Source: a virus
Virus record (IMG/VR): IMGVR_UViG_3300025590_000024
Location: 1-33,752 of that record
DNA: 33,752 nt
Strand: one strand, 5' to 3'
Numbering within the stretch: the first letter of the stretch is position 1; each line of letters starts with the position of its first letter. The notes beneath the pieces are model-generated. The model worked only from the letters and a program-made list of their open reading frames with translations, was not told the origin of the DNA and searched no databases. The translations under genes were made by a program, and so were the position numbers. Of this stretch, positions 22,322-28,656 are shown in pieces.

Positions 22322-22600
22322 TTAGATTCTCTCGATTAGGAATGCCATTATTGACAAACCTAGTGCTATGACAAGACCTATTTTGAAGTTTTTTGCTATT
22401 GCAACCTCTTGACTAGTAAGCACTTCCGCGCTCGGCTCTTCTAAAGGCACAAGCAATGCCTCGTAAGACTGGCTTTCAGCGTCACGCATAGTAAGCGTAG
22501 GGTTAGCCCGAATGACTGCTTTGGCTTCCTCAATAGTCAATGCGTTGTCGTTTACCCGCTCTAATCCGAACGGCGTGTTTTTATAGATGTGTAGCTTCAT
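22322..22600 (-). CDS. Small protein with a C-terminal membrane anchor
   Basis: A 92-residue protein. Residues 1-65 look soluble (MKLHIYKNTPFGLERVNDNALTIEEAKAVIRANPTL..., SYEALLVPLEE); residues about 72-89 are a single hydrophobic helix (FKIGLVIALGLSIMAFLI), ending ERI. It is therefore a tail-anchored inner-membrane protein with the N-terminus probably inside. It follows the preceding gene by 4 bp. Unknown family; could act in superinfection exclusion or host takeover. Confidence 0.65.
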   Translation of the reverse strand: MKLHIYKNTPFGLERVNDNALTIEEAKAVIRANPTLTMRDAESQSYEALLVPLEEPSAEVLTSQEVAIAKNFKIGLVIALGLSIMAFLIERI

Positions 22601-22604
22601 GTTA

Positions 22605-22880
22605 TTAATCTTTTGAAGTTAGGGTTTCATTATTAGCCTTTCTTAACCTATCGCAAGCTTTTTCAATCCATTGCGGCTCGCTGTCTTTTTCATCAAATCG
22701 ACTGATCTCATAAACAATTGAGTCGTCAAGGGTTGCAAAGTCTTTAACGCTTAAAGTGCCAGCGTTAAAGTGGCGTTCAATGCGCTTTTCTAGTACGTAC
22801 AGCTCGGATAATCCCGCCTTGCTTACTTGCTCTTCAAAGTGCTTGGCCGTTTCGTTTTGTATTTGTTTTTCTGTTTTCAT
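22605..22880 (-). CDS. Small helical unknown protein
   Basis: A 91-residue charged, helical protein (MKTEKQIQNETAKHFEEQVSKAGLSELYVLEKRIERHFNAGTL...). It starts after a CA-rich leader (aaacagaccactaataaaATG). Coupled to the membrane-anchored protein 4 bp downstream. No family recognised. Confidence 0.65.
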   Translation of the reverse strand: MKTEKQIQNETAKHFEEQVSKAGLSELYVLEKRIERHFNAGTLSVKDFATLDDSIVYEISRFDEKDSEPQWIEKACDRLRKANNETLTSKD

Positions 22881-22967
22881 TTTATTAGTGGTCTGTTTAT
22901 GTTTAATGCCGTTTAATGGGACATAAATGCCCCTTAAAGGCGTTTTTATTGTTTGCTAGGGTATAGA

Positions 22968-23207
22968 CTAGCAAAAGACTTGCAACGCGCTTTTTACGCC
23001 CGATTTATTCGCGCCCGCTTCCATTAGCGCAATAGCGTAAATTTCAGCGTGTTTTCTATTTCCTTTACTGAGTACAGAAAGCAATTGCCCGTATTTTCCG
23101 TAATGGTTTTGCGTAGTTTTAACGCTCTTCTCTATTGCCTTGACTGTTTCTAGGAAGTCATTCGCTAGATCTGTGATTAGTTCTTTTTGTTTTTCGTTTA
23201 GTTTCAT
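22968..23207 (-). CDS. Small helical basic protein
   Basis: A 79-residue protein (MKLNEKQKELITDLANDFLETVKAIEKSVKTTQNHYGKYGQLLSVL...) that is all-helical and ends LMEAGANKSGVKSALQVFC. The leader is the ACCACAA type (gcaaaccacaaaacaaaagaaaaATG). It lies in the GCGC-rich part of the early arm. No family recognised. Confidence 0.65.
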   Translation of the reverse strand: MKLNEKQKELITDLANDFLETVKAIEKSVKTTQNHYGKYGQLLSVLSKGNRKHAEIYAIALMEAGANKSGVKSALQVFC

Positions 23208-23300
23208 TTTTCTTTTGTTTTGTGGTTTGCTTGCGCTTGAATGCGCTTTAAAGGAGTTTTAATCGATTGCAAGGGTTGCCTATGGTCTTGCACCCCGAAA

Positions 23301-23324
23301 CCCCGTAGCGGTTAAACTACGGGG
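23301..23324 (-). terminator. Hairpin after the 50-residue gene
   Basis: CCCCGTAG (23301-23308) pairs perfectly with CTACGGGG (23317-23324) around an 8-base loop. On the minus strand it is followed by TTTC, and it lies 16 bp past the stop at 23340. It is a probable weak intrinsic terminator. Confidence 0.6.
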
Positions 23325-23339
23325 CGAGTGGTTTGAGGG

Positions 23340-23492
23340 TTATTCCTTCCTATAAAAGATCATGTAAAGGTTTGAACGTTCCTTGCGGTTATTTACTTGC
23401 TTAAAGCCTTGCGCCTTTAGGCTTTCGACTTCTTGCGCGTTTTCTTCGCTGAATGTTAGGCCATAAAGTTTAACTTCTTTAAAGGTTTCCAT
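23340..23492 (-). CDS. Small unknown protein, coupled to the glycosylase-like gene
   Basis: A 50-residue protein from ATG 23492 (METFKEVKLYGLTFSEENAQEVESLKAQGFKQVNNRKERSNLYMIFYRKE). The frame extends to 23546, but that would overlap the upstream gene; the chosen ATG comes one base after the upstream TAG. The pattern beta-alpha-beta-beta with a basic middle suggests a small RNA/DNA-binding or antirestriction-type fold. No family recognised. Confidence 0.6.
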   Translation of the reverse strand: METFKEVKLYGLTFSEENAQEVESLKAQGFKQVNNRKERSNLYMIFYRKE

Positions 23493-23493
23493 A

Positions 23494-24117
23494 CTATCGC
23501 CCCCAACTTTCTTTAATCGAAACCCATACAATGGCTTGCAACTCATAACCCTTTAAATCGCTTTCTTTTGCGATTTGCGCGGTGATGGCTTCTATTCTTC
23601 TGTATTGCTTTGCTGTTACTGTTTCGACTGTTTCGGTGATGCCGTCTTTAGGTTTAACTAAACAGGCGCGAATGTGCCATTTATCAATTGTAATATGTTC
23701 GCTTGACAATAAGCCAACATTCATTGCAAAGGCGTGTGTTTTAGGCGCACTTGACGCAATGCGTTCGCCTTCATTCAATGCTCTAAAGGCTTTCAACTTG
23801 TTGGGCGTGTATGTGCAGACCTTTACAGATTCAGCTCCAAGGCCATTCTTCCAAGCGGTAATAACTGCCCTTGCGTCGATCTTGTTGCGTTCCCATTTAT
23901 TGTTAGGCGAAAGCATTGAAATAACGCTTGCGACAATATACGCGGGCAAGTCAAATTCCTTTGCTAGTGACTTGCAAAAGGCTTGCGCTTCTTTATACCA
24001 TTCCAAGCCGATTTGCTTGTTTTCATCGCTTGCGCTTGCTAGCCAAGATTTAAGATTTGCGCGGATTTGCGCGTCTGTTGCGCTTGCTACTGACAGTTTA
24101 TTTCTGTTATTTTTCAT
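23494..24117 (-). CDS. DNA-glycosylase-like (HhH-type) protein, source of the copied fragment
   Basis: A 207-residue helical protein. SVISMLSPNNKWERNK (from about residue 66) and HITIDKWHIRACLVKP (about 142-157) recall the LSP/T..N and VDTHVxR regions of HhH-GPD base-excision glycosylases; the second has D and R at similar spacing. I recognise related uncharacterised proteins in other phages, but activity is not proven and the fold call is by eye. The 63 bases encoding KWERN...NGLG are identical to part of the late gene 6009-6515. The leader is ACCACAA-type (gaaaaccacaaaccaaaagaaaaATG). A short upstream frame (24107-24142, 11 codons, MKTTNQKKNEK) overlaps its start. Confidence 0.6.
   Translation of the reverse strand: MKNNRNKLSVASATDAQIRANLKSWLASASDENKQIGLEWYKEAQAFCKSLAKEFDLPAYIVASVISMLSPNNKWERNKIDARAVITAWKNGLGAESVKVCTYTPNKLKAFRALNEGERIASSAPKTHAFAMNVGLLSSEHITIDKWHIRACLVKPKDGITETVETVTAKQYRRIEAITAQIAKESDLKGYELQAIVWVSIKESWGR
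23836..23898 (-). repeat. 63-bp exact duplicate of 6366-6428 (opposite strand)
   Basis: Reverse complement identical over all 63 bases. Here it forms part of an apparently intact domain, with helices continuing on both sides, so this copy is likely the donor. Confidence 0.97.
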
Positions 24118-24152
24118 TTTTCTTTTGGTTTGTGGTTTTCATTTGCCAGGTG

Positions 24153-24202
24153 TTGGCGCGCCAAAGCCCGCGCAATCAATTAAGAAGGGCGGGCGCAAGG
24201 TT
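24153..24202 (-). terminator. GC hairpin and 12-bp palindrome after the 48-residue gene
   Basis: On the minus strand GCCCGC (near 24198) pairs with GCGGGC (near 24168) and is followed by TTT, a terminator-like structure about 20 bp after the stop at 24218. Immediately after it is the perfect palindrome TTGGCGCGCCAA (24153-24164). Confidence 0.5.
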
Positions 24203-24217
24203 TAGGCTCTTACTTGG

Positions 24218-24364
24218 CTATTCCGATTCGTACCCGTCAAACCAGCCATTTCCACTAGTCTTTTCGTCTTGGCAATGGGCTTGCGCTTGTTCAAGGGTTA
24301 AACCCTTTTTAAGCGTACGGTTTGAACCGTTAAAACGGAAGCGTATAATTTTATAAGTTGTCAT
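24218..24364 (-). CDS. Conserved-looking small protein ending GWFDGYE
   Basis: A 48-residue protein (MTTYKIIRFRFNGSNRTL, then KKGLTLEQAQAHCQDEKTS, then GNGWFDGYESE). The pattern of a short strand, KKGLTLEEAQAHC and a final GWFDGYE is one I recognise from small proteins of many tailed phages; its function is not known. The leader carries two ACCACAA elements (ctaaaccacaaaccacaagaaaacATG). Too short for standard ORF listings. Confidence 0.75.
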   Translation of the reverse strand: MTTYKIIRFRFNGSNRTLKKGLTLEQAQAHCQDEKTSGNGWFDGYESE

Positions 24365-24389
24365 GTTTTCTTGTGGTTTGTGGTTTAGT

Positions 24390-24488
24390 TTATGCGGGTA
24401 TTCCGTAAAAGAACATTAGGCCAAAGGCAGCACCCATTGCAAGCGCAAGTATTAAGTTTTTGAGGGTTTCTTTTATTTTGTTTTTCAT
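24390..24488 (-). CDS. 32-residue single-helix membrane peptide
   Basis: MKNKIKETLKN followed by a hydrophobic helix (LILALAMGAAFGLMFFYGI) and PA. A basic N-terminus and one transmembrane segment suggest a tiny inner-membrane peptide. It has the same CA-rich leader type (aacacaaaccaaacgaataATG) and neat spacing between neighbours, which supports translation. Role unknown. Confidence 0.55.
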   Translation of the reverse strand: MKNKIKETLKNLILALAMGAAFGLMFFYGIPA

Positions 24489-24513
24489 TATTCGTTTGGT
24501 TTGTGTTGGTGGT

Positions 24514-24675
24514 TTAATAGCCTTCCGTGATGGTCACAAGAACCGCGCACCCTTTAGTCAATAGGTCACTTTGTATCTCAATTGGAACGCCCGCCTGATT
24601 AAACGAGGCGACTAGGCGGGCAAATGCTAGGGATTCTGTCTTGTTGGTGAGATCGAATTTTATCGTGTTTTTCAT
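24514..24675 (-). CDS. First gene of the early arm, small unknown protein
   Basis: A 53-residue protein (MKNTIKFDLTNKTESLAFAR, then LVASFNQAGVPIEIQSDLL, then TKGCAVLVTITEGY). Strand-helix-strand pattern, probably a small alpha/beta domain. Its leader contains three tandem copies of CTAAACCACAAA (24689-24724), the strongest form of the CA-rich leader. As the first gene after the control region it is a good candidate for an immediate-early host-takeover protein; this is inference. Confidence 0.6.
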   Translation of the reverse strand: MKNTIKFDLTNKTESLAFARLVASFNQAGVPIEIQSDLLTKGCAVLVTITEGY

Positions 24676-24688
24676 AGTTGGTTTTTAG

Positions 24689-24724
24689 TTTGTGGTTTAG
24701 TTTGTGGTTTAGTTTGTGGTTTAG
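24689..24724 (-). repeat. Three tandem 12-bp CA-rich leader repeats
   Basis: TTTGTGGTTTAG on the + strand (CTAAACCACAAA on the transcribed minus strand) at 24689-24700, 24701-24712 and 24713-24724, exactly head to tail. The unit contains the ACCACAA core found before many other early genes. Confidence 0.95.
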
Positions 24725-24825
24725 TTTTACTTAGGAAAGACAGCAAGCAATCACACTTTCAAAGACCTTGCAAGTTTTATTTTCATTTTCTTTTCCTTTC
24801 CTTTAAATGTCAATGAGTGGCTTTT

Positions 24826-24916
24826 ATTTGTGGACTGAATTTGTGGCTTGAATTTGTGGACTGAATGAATTGTATAAGTGGATTGAATAAGTGGATTGAA
24901 TTTGTGGATTGAATGA
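24826..24916. repeat. 13-bp iteron-like array
   Basis: About six copies of ATTTGTGGAYTGA with small changes: 24826-24838, 24839-24851, 24852-24864, then more spaced copies to 24916 (several reading ATAAGTGGATTGA). On the minus strand the core is CCACAAAT. It could be an origin-type iteron array, regulator-binding sites or an unstructured leader. Confidence 0.8.
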
Positions 24917-24958
24917 ATCGCAAGCAAGCGAAAACAAACGGCAACAACGCAAGACAGA

Positions 24959-25040
24959 TCGCGCGTGCGCCTGGGTGCGCGTGCCAGGGCGCGTGTGTGC
25001 GCGGGTGGGCGCGTAGTAAGTGGGGGGTGGAGGGGGTCAG
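24959..25040. other. GC-rich alternating tract and G-run cluster
   Basis: GCGCGTGTGTGCGCG and neighbours are alternating purine-pyrimidine (Z-DNA prone). Downstream, G runs GGG, GGG, GGGGGG and GGGGG at about 25000-25036 could form a quadruplex. The composition is far from the AT-rich genome average. Confidence 0.7.
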
Positions 25041-25186
25041 CGATTTTTGCCGCCGTCTCGCGTTATAATACATATACGACCCTACAAAAAATAGAAATGA
25101 GATTACCGACATATCAAAGATGCGGAGTGATAGGGTCTTGCCAACGTCGCTTCGCTCCTAAGACCCCCAGACTCACCTATGGTTCG

Positions 25187-25214
25187 ATTATAACATACGT
25201 GTCAAGCTTGTCAA
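25187..25214 (-). promoter_or_regulatory. Early leftward promoter, copy B of the 19-bp motif
   Basis: On the minus strand TTGACA (25214-25209), 16-bp spacer, TATAAT (25192-25187) with TG one base upstream of the -10 (extended -10): a near-perfect sigma-70 promoter. A second TTGACA begins the 19-bp motif TTGACACGTATGTTATAAT (25205-25187). It faces the early arm, about 510 bp before the first gene. Confidence 0.75.
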
Positions 25215-25315
25215 GCCTTTTTTGGGGTGTTTTTAGGGGTGATATTACGTAAGGTGTTGATGTGTAGTGGATAAACTATTTTCAACTATTTTTCACGGGG
25301 TGTTATATTGGGGGG

Positions 25316-25334
25316 TTGACAGGTGTGTTATAAT
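25316..25334 (+). promoter_or_regulatory. Copy C of the 19-bp motif
   Basis: TTGACAGGTGTGTTATAAT on the + strand, preceded by a run of G. It points toward the late arm. TGTTATAAT is a good extended -10; no good -35 lies 16-18 bp upstream, so either the extended -10 suffices or this is an operator. Confidence 0.55.
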
Positions 25335-25410
25335 AATTACTTACCTCTACAGTAATAGTAATATGTGGGTCGTCTTGAGTTCGCTCGGGGCGACCTTCTT
25401 TGTGGGGGGG

Positions 25411-25429
25411 TTGACAGGTATGTTATGAT
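25411..25429 (+). promoter_or_regulatory. Copy D of the 19-bp motif, next to the first late gene
   Basis: TTGACAGGTATGTTATGAT, again preceded by a G run (seven G). The -10-like TATGAT ends at 25429, only 6 bp before the ATG at 25436, so a transcript from it would start at or near the start codon. Confidence 0.55.
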
Positions 25430-25435
25430 GTAGTC

Positions 25436-25609
25436 ATGTCAACTAAGGGATCAGAGCCAAGAACATTAAACAGGGACGCTGCTAAGTATCGTAGCAATTT
25501 TGATGGGATTAAGAAGGACACACGCAAGGCTTCGGACAAGCGTGAGGTTCCTGCTAGTGAGTTGCCTACGGGCATTCGTTCACGGACAATCTACGGGGGT
25601 AATAATTAA
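25436..25609 (+). CDS. Small basic protein, first gene of the late arm
   Basis: A 57-residue basic protein (MSTKGSEPRTLNRDAAKYRS, then NFDGIKKDTRKASDKREVPASE, then LPTGIRSRTIYGGNN). Below the usual length limit. Its stop overlaps the next ATG (TAATG). No Shine-Dalgarno can be placed because the motif copy D ends 6 bp before the ATG, so it may be leaderless. Probably disordered; position before the terminase genes suggests a packaging or DNA-binding role, but the family is unknown to me. Confidence 0.65.
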   Translation: MSTKGSEPRTLNRDAAKYRSNFDGIKKDTRKASDKREVPASELPTGIRSRTIYGGNN

Positions 25610-25833
25610 TGGAGGATAGTGACGATCCAGTTGATAAGCTAAAGGCTTTCATGGCTGAGCATTCTATGAACTATGCCTTTGCCATATTGGACGAGGATGG
25701 TGATTTGCGGTATGATTACAGTAACTGGCGTGTGGGTAAGATGTTGTTTGCTGACAGTCTCATAGATATGGCAGAGGAGATGTTAATGGATAGTGCTATT
25801 TGGAGCGAGGCGGAGGATGAAGACGATGAGTGA
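25609..25833 (+). CDS. Small acidic unknown protein before the terminase genes
   Basis: A 74-residue acidic protein (MEDSDDPVDKLKAFMAEHSM, then NYAFAILDEDGDLRYDYSNWRVGKML, then FADSLIDMAEEML), ending SEAEDEDDE. The middle looks like a small alpha/beta fold (AFAILDEDGDLRYDYSN). GGGGG upstream of the TAATG junction may serve as ribosome site. It overlaps the next gene by 8 bp. No family recognised. Confidence 0.7.
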   Translation: MEDSDDPVDKLKAFMAEHSMNYAFAILDEDGDLRYDYSNWRVGKMLFADSLIDMAEEMLMDSAIWSEAEDEDDE

Positions 25834-26362
25834 AGAATTACAATTAGAAACCAAAGACTTCATCACTAAGAAGCTAAGGGACGCGCAGGAAGCCACTGGG
25901 CAGAATCGTGCGTGGTGCGTGCGTGAGCCTAAGAAGTGGGCGCTTGTGGCACAGCACATCATTCAGAAGCCAAATGGGGTGAGTGAATTTTTGCGCAACA
26001 ATAAGATTACCCGAAACTTCTATTATGATGTACAGACAGAGCTGTTGTCAGACCCAGAGTCTTCGGAGATACGTAATGCATGGGCATCTGAGATATCCTC
26101 TGTGCTGTTCCAAGGGCTAGACACGTACCGAAAAGCTCAAGACAAGTACACGGATAGGGTTGAGAGTGGGGACATTGAGATTGATGGCAATGAGCTATTC
26201 AAGCAGGGCAAGAGCCTGCAGGCGTTCAACGACATTCACTCAAAGCTGACGGGCAACAACATTCAGCGGGTGGTAGTGGAGCACAAGACCACGCTAGACG
26301 AGGCGGAGGAGTATGCTCGTAAGATGCTAGAGGGCATCCAGGAAGTAGAGATTGTAGACTAG
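25826..26362 (+). CDS. Putative terminase small subunit
   Basis: A 178-residue protein. The frame opens earlier (25793, GTG), but ATG 25826 is chosen because GGAGG lies 9 bases upstream; ATG 25817 touches that site. The N-terminal region is helical with a DNA-binding look (FITKKLRDAQEATGQNRAWCVREPKKWALVAQHI), followed by a helical core and an acidic C-terminal helix (TLDEAEEYARKMLEGIQEVEIVD). The call rests on its position one base before the large terminase and on the helical, DNA-binding-like architecture; I see no diagnostic motif. It would recognise the packaging site and regulate TerL. Confidence 0.6.
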   Translation: MSEELQLETKDFITKKLRDAQEATGQNRAWCVREPKKWALVAQHIIQKPNGVSEFLRNNKITRNFYYDVQTELLSDPESSEIRNAWASEISSVLFQGLDTYRKAQDKYTDRVESGDIEIDGNELFKQGKSLQAFNDIHSKLTGNNIQRVVVEHKTTLDEAEEYARKMLEGIQEVEIVD

Positions 26363-26363
26363 C

Positions 26364-28025
26364 ATGAAATTTACTACGCATCCAATTCTCAAGGGTCCGA
26401 CCCCCGAAGAGATCAAGAAGCTGTGCTTCAATGAGGATGGTTCCTCTAAGCAAGAAGGACTGAAGACTCTTGTAGAGATGCACAGGATGCATGAGGATGC
26501 TGTGGCTAATGCTGACGTTGATCCTCTTAATTTCGGTGTATCCCTTAAAGGTTGGGAATATGCAGACGAGATGCTGAATAACTATGATACGCTGATGATA
26601 TTCGGCGGCAATCGTAGCTCAAAGACAGAGTATGGAGCTAGGAGCGTCGTGAAGGCTGCTTTGAAGAATCCAAAGTCTATCATCGTATGCTTTGCTCAAG
26701 ACGCTGATGCGTCTATTAGAACGCAACAGGCGGCGGTCTACAGGTATCTACCCCCAGAGTTTAAGGTAAAGACTAAAGGTGTGTTAGAGTATTTGAACTA
26801 CACAGTAAAGAACGGCTTTACAGGGCAGTCATTCATCCTACCTAATGGCTCACAGGTACTGTTCCATACATACAGCCAGTTCATTGCTAACAGGAGTAAG
26901 TTTGAGGGTCTTGAGCTAGGCTCTAAGACACCAGAATGGCACAACATTGGTCTGTGGCCAGACGAGTACCTTGAGGACGGAGACCTAATTCGCACCATGC
27001 GCTTCCGTTTAGCTACACGGGATGCCAAGATGATGCTGACGTTTACGCCTATTGACGGCTACACGCCATTCGTAGCTGAGTTTTTAAAGGGAGCAGAGAC
27101 AAGGAAGACGCGCAAAGCACCATTGCTAGATGACGAAGAGGTTCCAGTAACACAATACAGCCCAGAGAAAGACGCTGGGATAGTGTATTTCCACTCGGAG
27201 TTCAATCCATTCGGTGGATATGAGCGTATTGCTAAGGAACTGAAGCACAGTACTAGAGACGAGATTCTTACTCGTGCGTATGGTGTTCCAGTCAAGAGCA
27301 TGACATCTCTGTTCCCTCTGTTTAGCCAGAGTGTCCATGTGCTTTCAGATGATGAGTTTCCAGACTTGTCAGACAAGAAGGATTACACGTGCTACCAAGT
27401 GGTTGACCCTGCTGGCGCTCGTAACTACACAAGCCTATGGGCAGGTGTAACAGGCGTAGGATCAGATACAGAGATTTACATCCGCAGGGAGTGGCCAGAT
27501 CGTAAGACCTACGGACCTTGGGCTGAGTTTGGTGACCCATACTGGAAGTTTGGACCAGCATCTAAGAAGCTAGGCTACGATGTTGTCGGATATTGTGAGC
27601 TTTTTTCCGACATTGAGGAGGAGCTTGGCATCCATCCATTCGAGCGCATTGGTGACTCTCGCTTCTTTGCCAATGAGAATGCAGACAATACTGACTTATT
27701 TGACCAGTTTTCTGCCCACGACTTTCACTATGTGCCGTCTATGGGTTCACAGGAGGAGCAGGGACTCACAGCTATTGATGACTGGTTCTACTACAACGTA
27801 AACTTGCCAATCGACGCAGCTAACAAGCCACGAGTATTTATACATGAAGACTGTGGTAATCTAATTTATGCCATTGTAAATTATGGCGCACAAAAAAAGA
27901 AAGACGAAGCATTGAAGGACTTTATTGATTGCCTTCGCTATTTGCGAACAGCAAACTACGGACATGGACCAGAACACTACTCGGGCGGCAAGCTAAAGTG
28001 CTTGGTTAGCTCAGGAGGATACTAA
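26364..28025 (+). CDS. terL: Terminase large subunit
   Basis: A 553-residue packaging motor. ATPase: Walker A GGNRSSKT (81-88), Walker B NIGLWPDEYL with D200/E201, and coupling motif MLTFTP (about 224-229). Nuclease (RNase H fold): acidic residues in YQVVDPAG (D348), IGDSRF (D431) and ALKDFIDCLRY (D519/D522). It pumps DNA into the procapsid and cuts concatemers. The GGNRSSKT form and overall length fit podovirus-type TerL proteins; headful or cohesive-end packaging cannot be told from sequence alone. It starts one base after the stop of the small subunit gene. Confidence 0.95.
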   Translation: MKFTTHPILKGPTPEEIKKLCFNEDGSSKQEGLKTLVEMHRMHEDAVANADVDPLNFGVSLKGWEYADEMLNNYDTLMIFGGNRSSKTEYGARSVVKAALKNPKSIIVCFAQDADASIRTQQAAVYRYLPPEFKVKTKGVLEYLNYTVKNGFTGQSFILPNGSQVLFHTYSQFIANRSKFEGLELGSKTPEWHNIGLWPDEYLEDGDLIRTMRFRLATRDAKMMLTFTPIDGYTPFVAEFLKGAETRKTRKAPLLDDEEVPVTQYSPEKDAGIVYFHSEFNPFGGYERIAKELKHSTRDEILTRAYGVPVKSMTSLFPLFSQSVHVLSDDEFPDLSDKKDYTCYQVVDPAGARNYTSLWAGVTGVGSDTEIYIRREWPDRKTYGPWAEFGDPYWKFGPASKKLGYDVVGYCELFSDIEEELGIHPFERIGDSRFFANENADNTDLFDQFSAHDFHYVPSMGSQEEQGLTAIDDWFYYNVNLPIDAANKPRVFIHEDCGNLIYAIVNYGAQKKKDEALKDFIDCLRYLRTANYGHGPEHYSGGKLKCLVSSGGY

Positions 28026-28027
28026 CT

Positions 28028-28243
28028 ATGAACATATACGAAGAGGCACAGGATAAGTGGCAACTAGCCACTGACCACTGGATCGAGCTAACCCTCGAAA
28101 AGTACAAGGGGTACGATATTGACGACCTAACCCAAGTATTCATGCGTGGACCATTTGCTGGCTGGAGCGAGCGCATGGTTCTGGAATTAGCGATGGGAAT
28201 GGATGACGCAAATACAAAAGTACCAAGACATAAAATCAAATAA
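28028..28243 (+). CDS. Small unknown protein between terminase and portal
   Basis: A 71-residue helical protein (MNIYEEAQDKWQLATDHWIELTLEKYKGYDIDDLTQVFMRGPFAGWSERMVLEL...). It has a strong Shine-Dalgarno (AGGAGG, 9 bases before ATG) located in the end of terL. No family recognised. Confidence 0.7.
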   Translation: MNIYEEAQDKWQLATDHWIELTLEKYKGYDIDDLTQVFMRGPFAGWSERMVLELAMGMDDANTKVPRHKIK

Positions 28244-28254
28244 ACTTACACATT

Positions 28255-28656
28255 ATGACAGAAACAGAAAACGAAACCTGCAAGTCTATAGCAGAGCAAT
28301 TGGGCGGAACATACACAGCAATGCGTATTGGAAAGCTTCGTGCAGCAGTATGTACGGAAGAAGATATGGATGGCAAATACATTCTTCCTAGTGGTGTATT
28401 AAAGATTATGAATCAAATCAAAGGAGAAATTGATGTCATTGAAACAGCATCACCAGCAGTTGTTACTGTTAGAGTGCTACATCAACAGACTGGAAACCCC
28501 AGATTTATATTTGCTGAAGACCTTGAAACTAAAAAGAAGGTTGTAGTTTCAGTACCAAAACGCCACAAAGATATTATTAATCAAAATGGCAAACGATTGA
28601 AAGTAAACAAAGGAGAGTTAGATGGACAAACATTCTACAGATATCCAGTTCGATAA
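28255..28656 (+). CDS. Unknown protein of the packaging/head cluster
   Basis: A 133-residue protein with an alpha/beta pattern: an N-terminal helical part (MTETENETCKSIAEQLGGTY), then beta strands (ETASPAVVTVRVLHQQTG, RFIFAEDLETKKKVVVSVPK) and a basic C-terminus. It overlaps the next gene by 35 bp and carries that gene's ribosome site (AGGAGAG). No family recognised. Confidence 0.7.
   Translation: MTETENETCKSIAEQLGGTYTAMRIGKLRAAVCTEEDMDGKYILPSGVLKIMNQIKGEIDVIETASPAVVTVRVLHQQTGNPRFIFAEDLETKKKVVVSVPKRHKDIINQNGKRLKVNKGELDGQTFYRYPVR

Larger units (their letters stand above)
24676..25435. other. Gene-free divergent control region (760 bp)
   Basis: No convincing gene. From left to right it holds: three tandem 12-bp leader repeats; an 11-codon minus-strand frame with purine-rich ribosome site (24751-24786, MKIKLARSLKV); a 13-bp repeat array; a GC-rich alternating purine/pyrimidine tract and G-rich tract; a hairpin around 25133-25170 (GGGTCTT/AAGACCC); a minus-strand sigma-70-like promoter; and two plus-strand copies of the 19-bp motif. 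Early (-) and late (+) arms start on either side, so this is the main regulatory and perhaps packaging or replication region. Confidence 0.75.

Noticed and set aside
23582-24205. 207-codon plus-strand frame opposite the glycosylase-like gene
   Set aside because: Antisense shadow of a gene with clear coding features; no start context.
24826-24916. CRISPR-like repeat array
   Set aside because: Repeat unit of 13 bp, no unique spacers of regular length and no cas genes.
24810-25112. 100-codon minus-strand frame in the control region
   Set aside because: Its C-terminal part is only the translated 13-bp repeat array (FIQSTNS-type repeats) and its middle the GC-rich tract; it has no ribosome site and no protein-like pattern.
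25081-25195. tRNA-like GGTTCGATT near a hairpin
   Set aside because: T-loop-like word only; no acceptor stem, D arm or anticodon arm can be formed around it.
24965-25252. 95-codon plus-strand frame in the control region
   Set aside because: Starts in the GC-rich alternating tract and runs through hairpin and promoter sequence; composition is not protein-like.
12831-25435. Search for integrase, excisionase or CI-type repressor
   Set aside because: None recognised; the small helix-turn-helix-like protein at 21374-21703 is not a convincing phage repressor, so temperate lifestyle is not supported.
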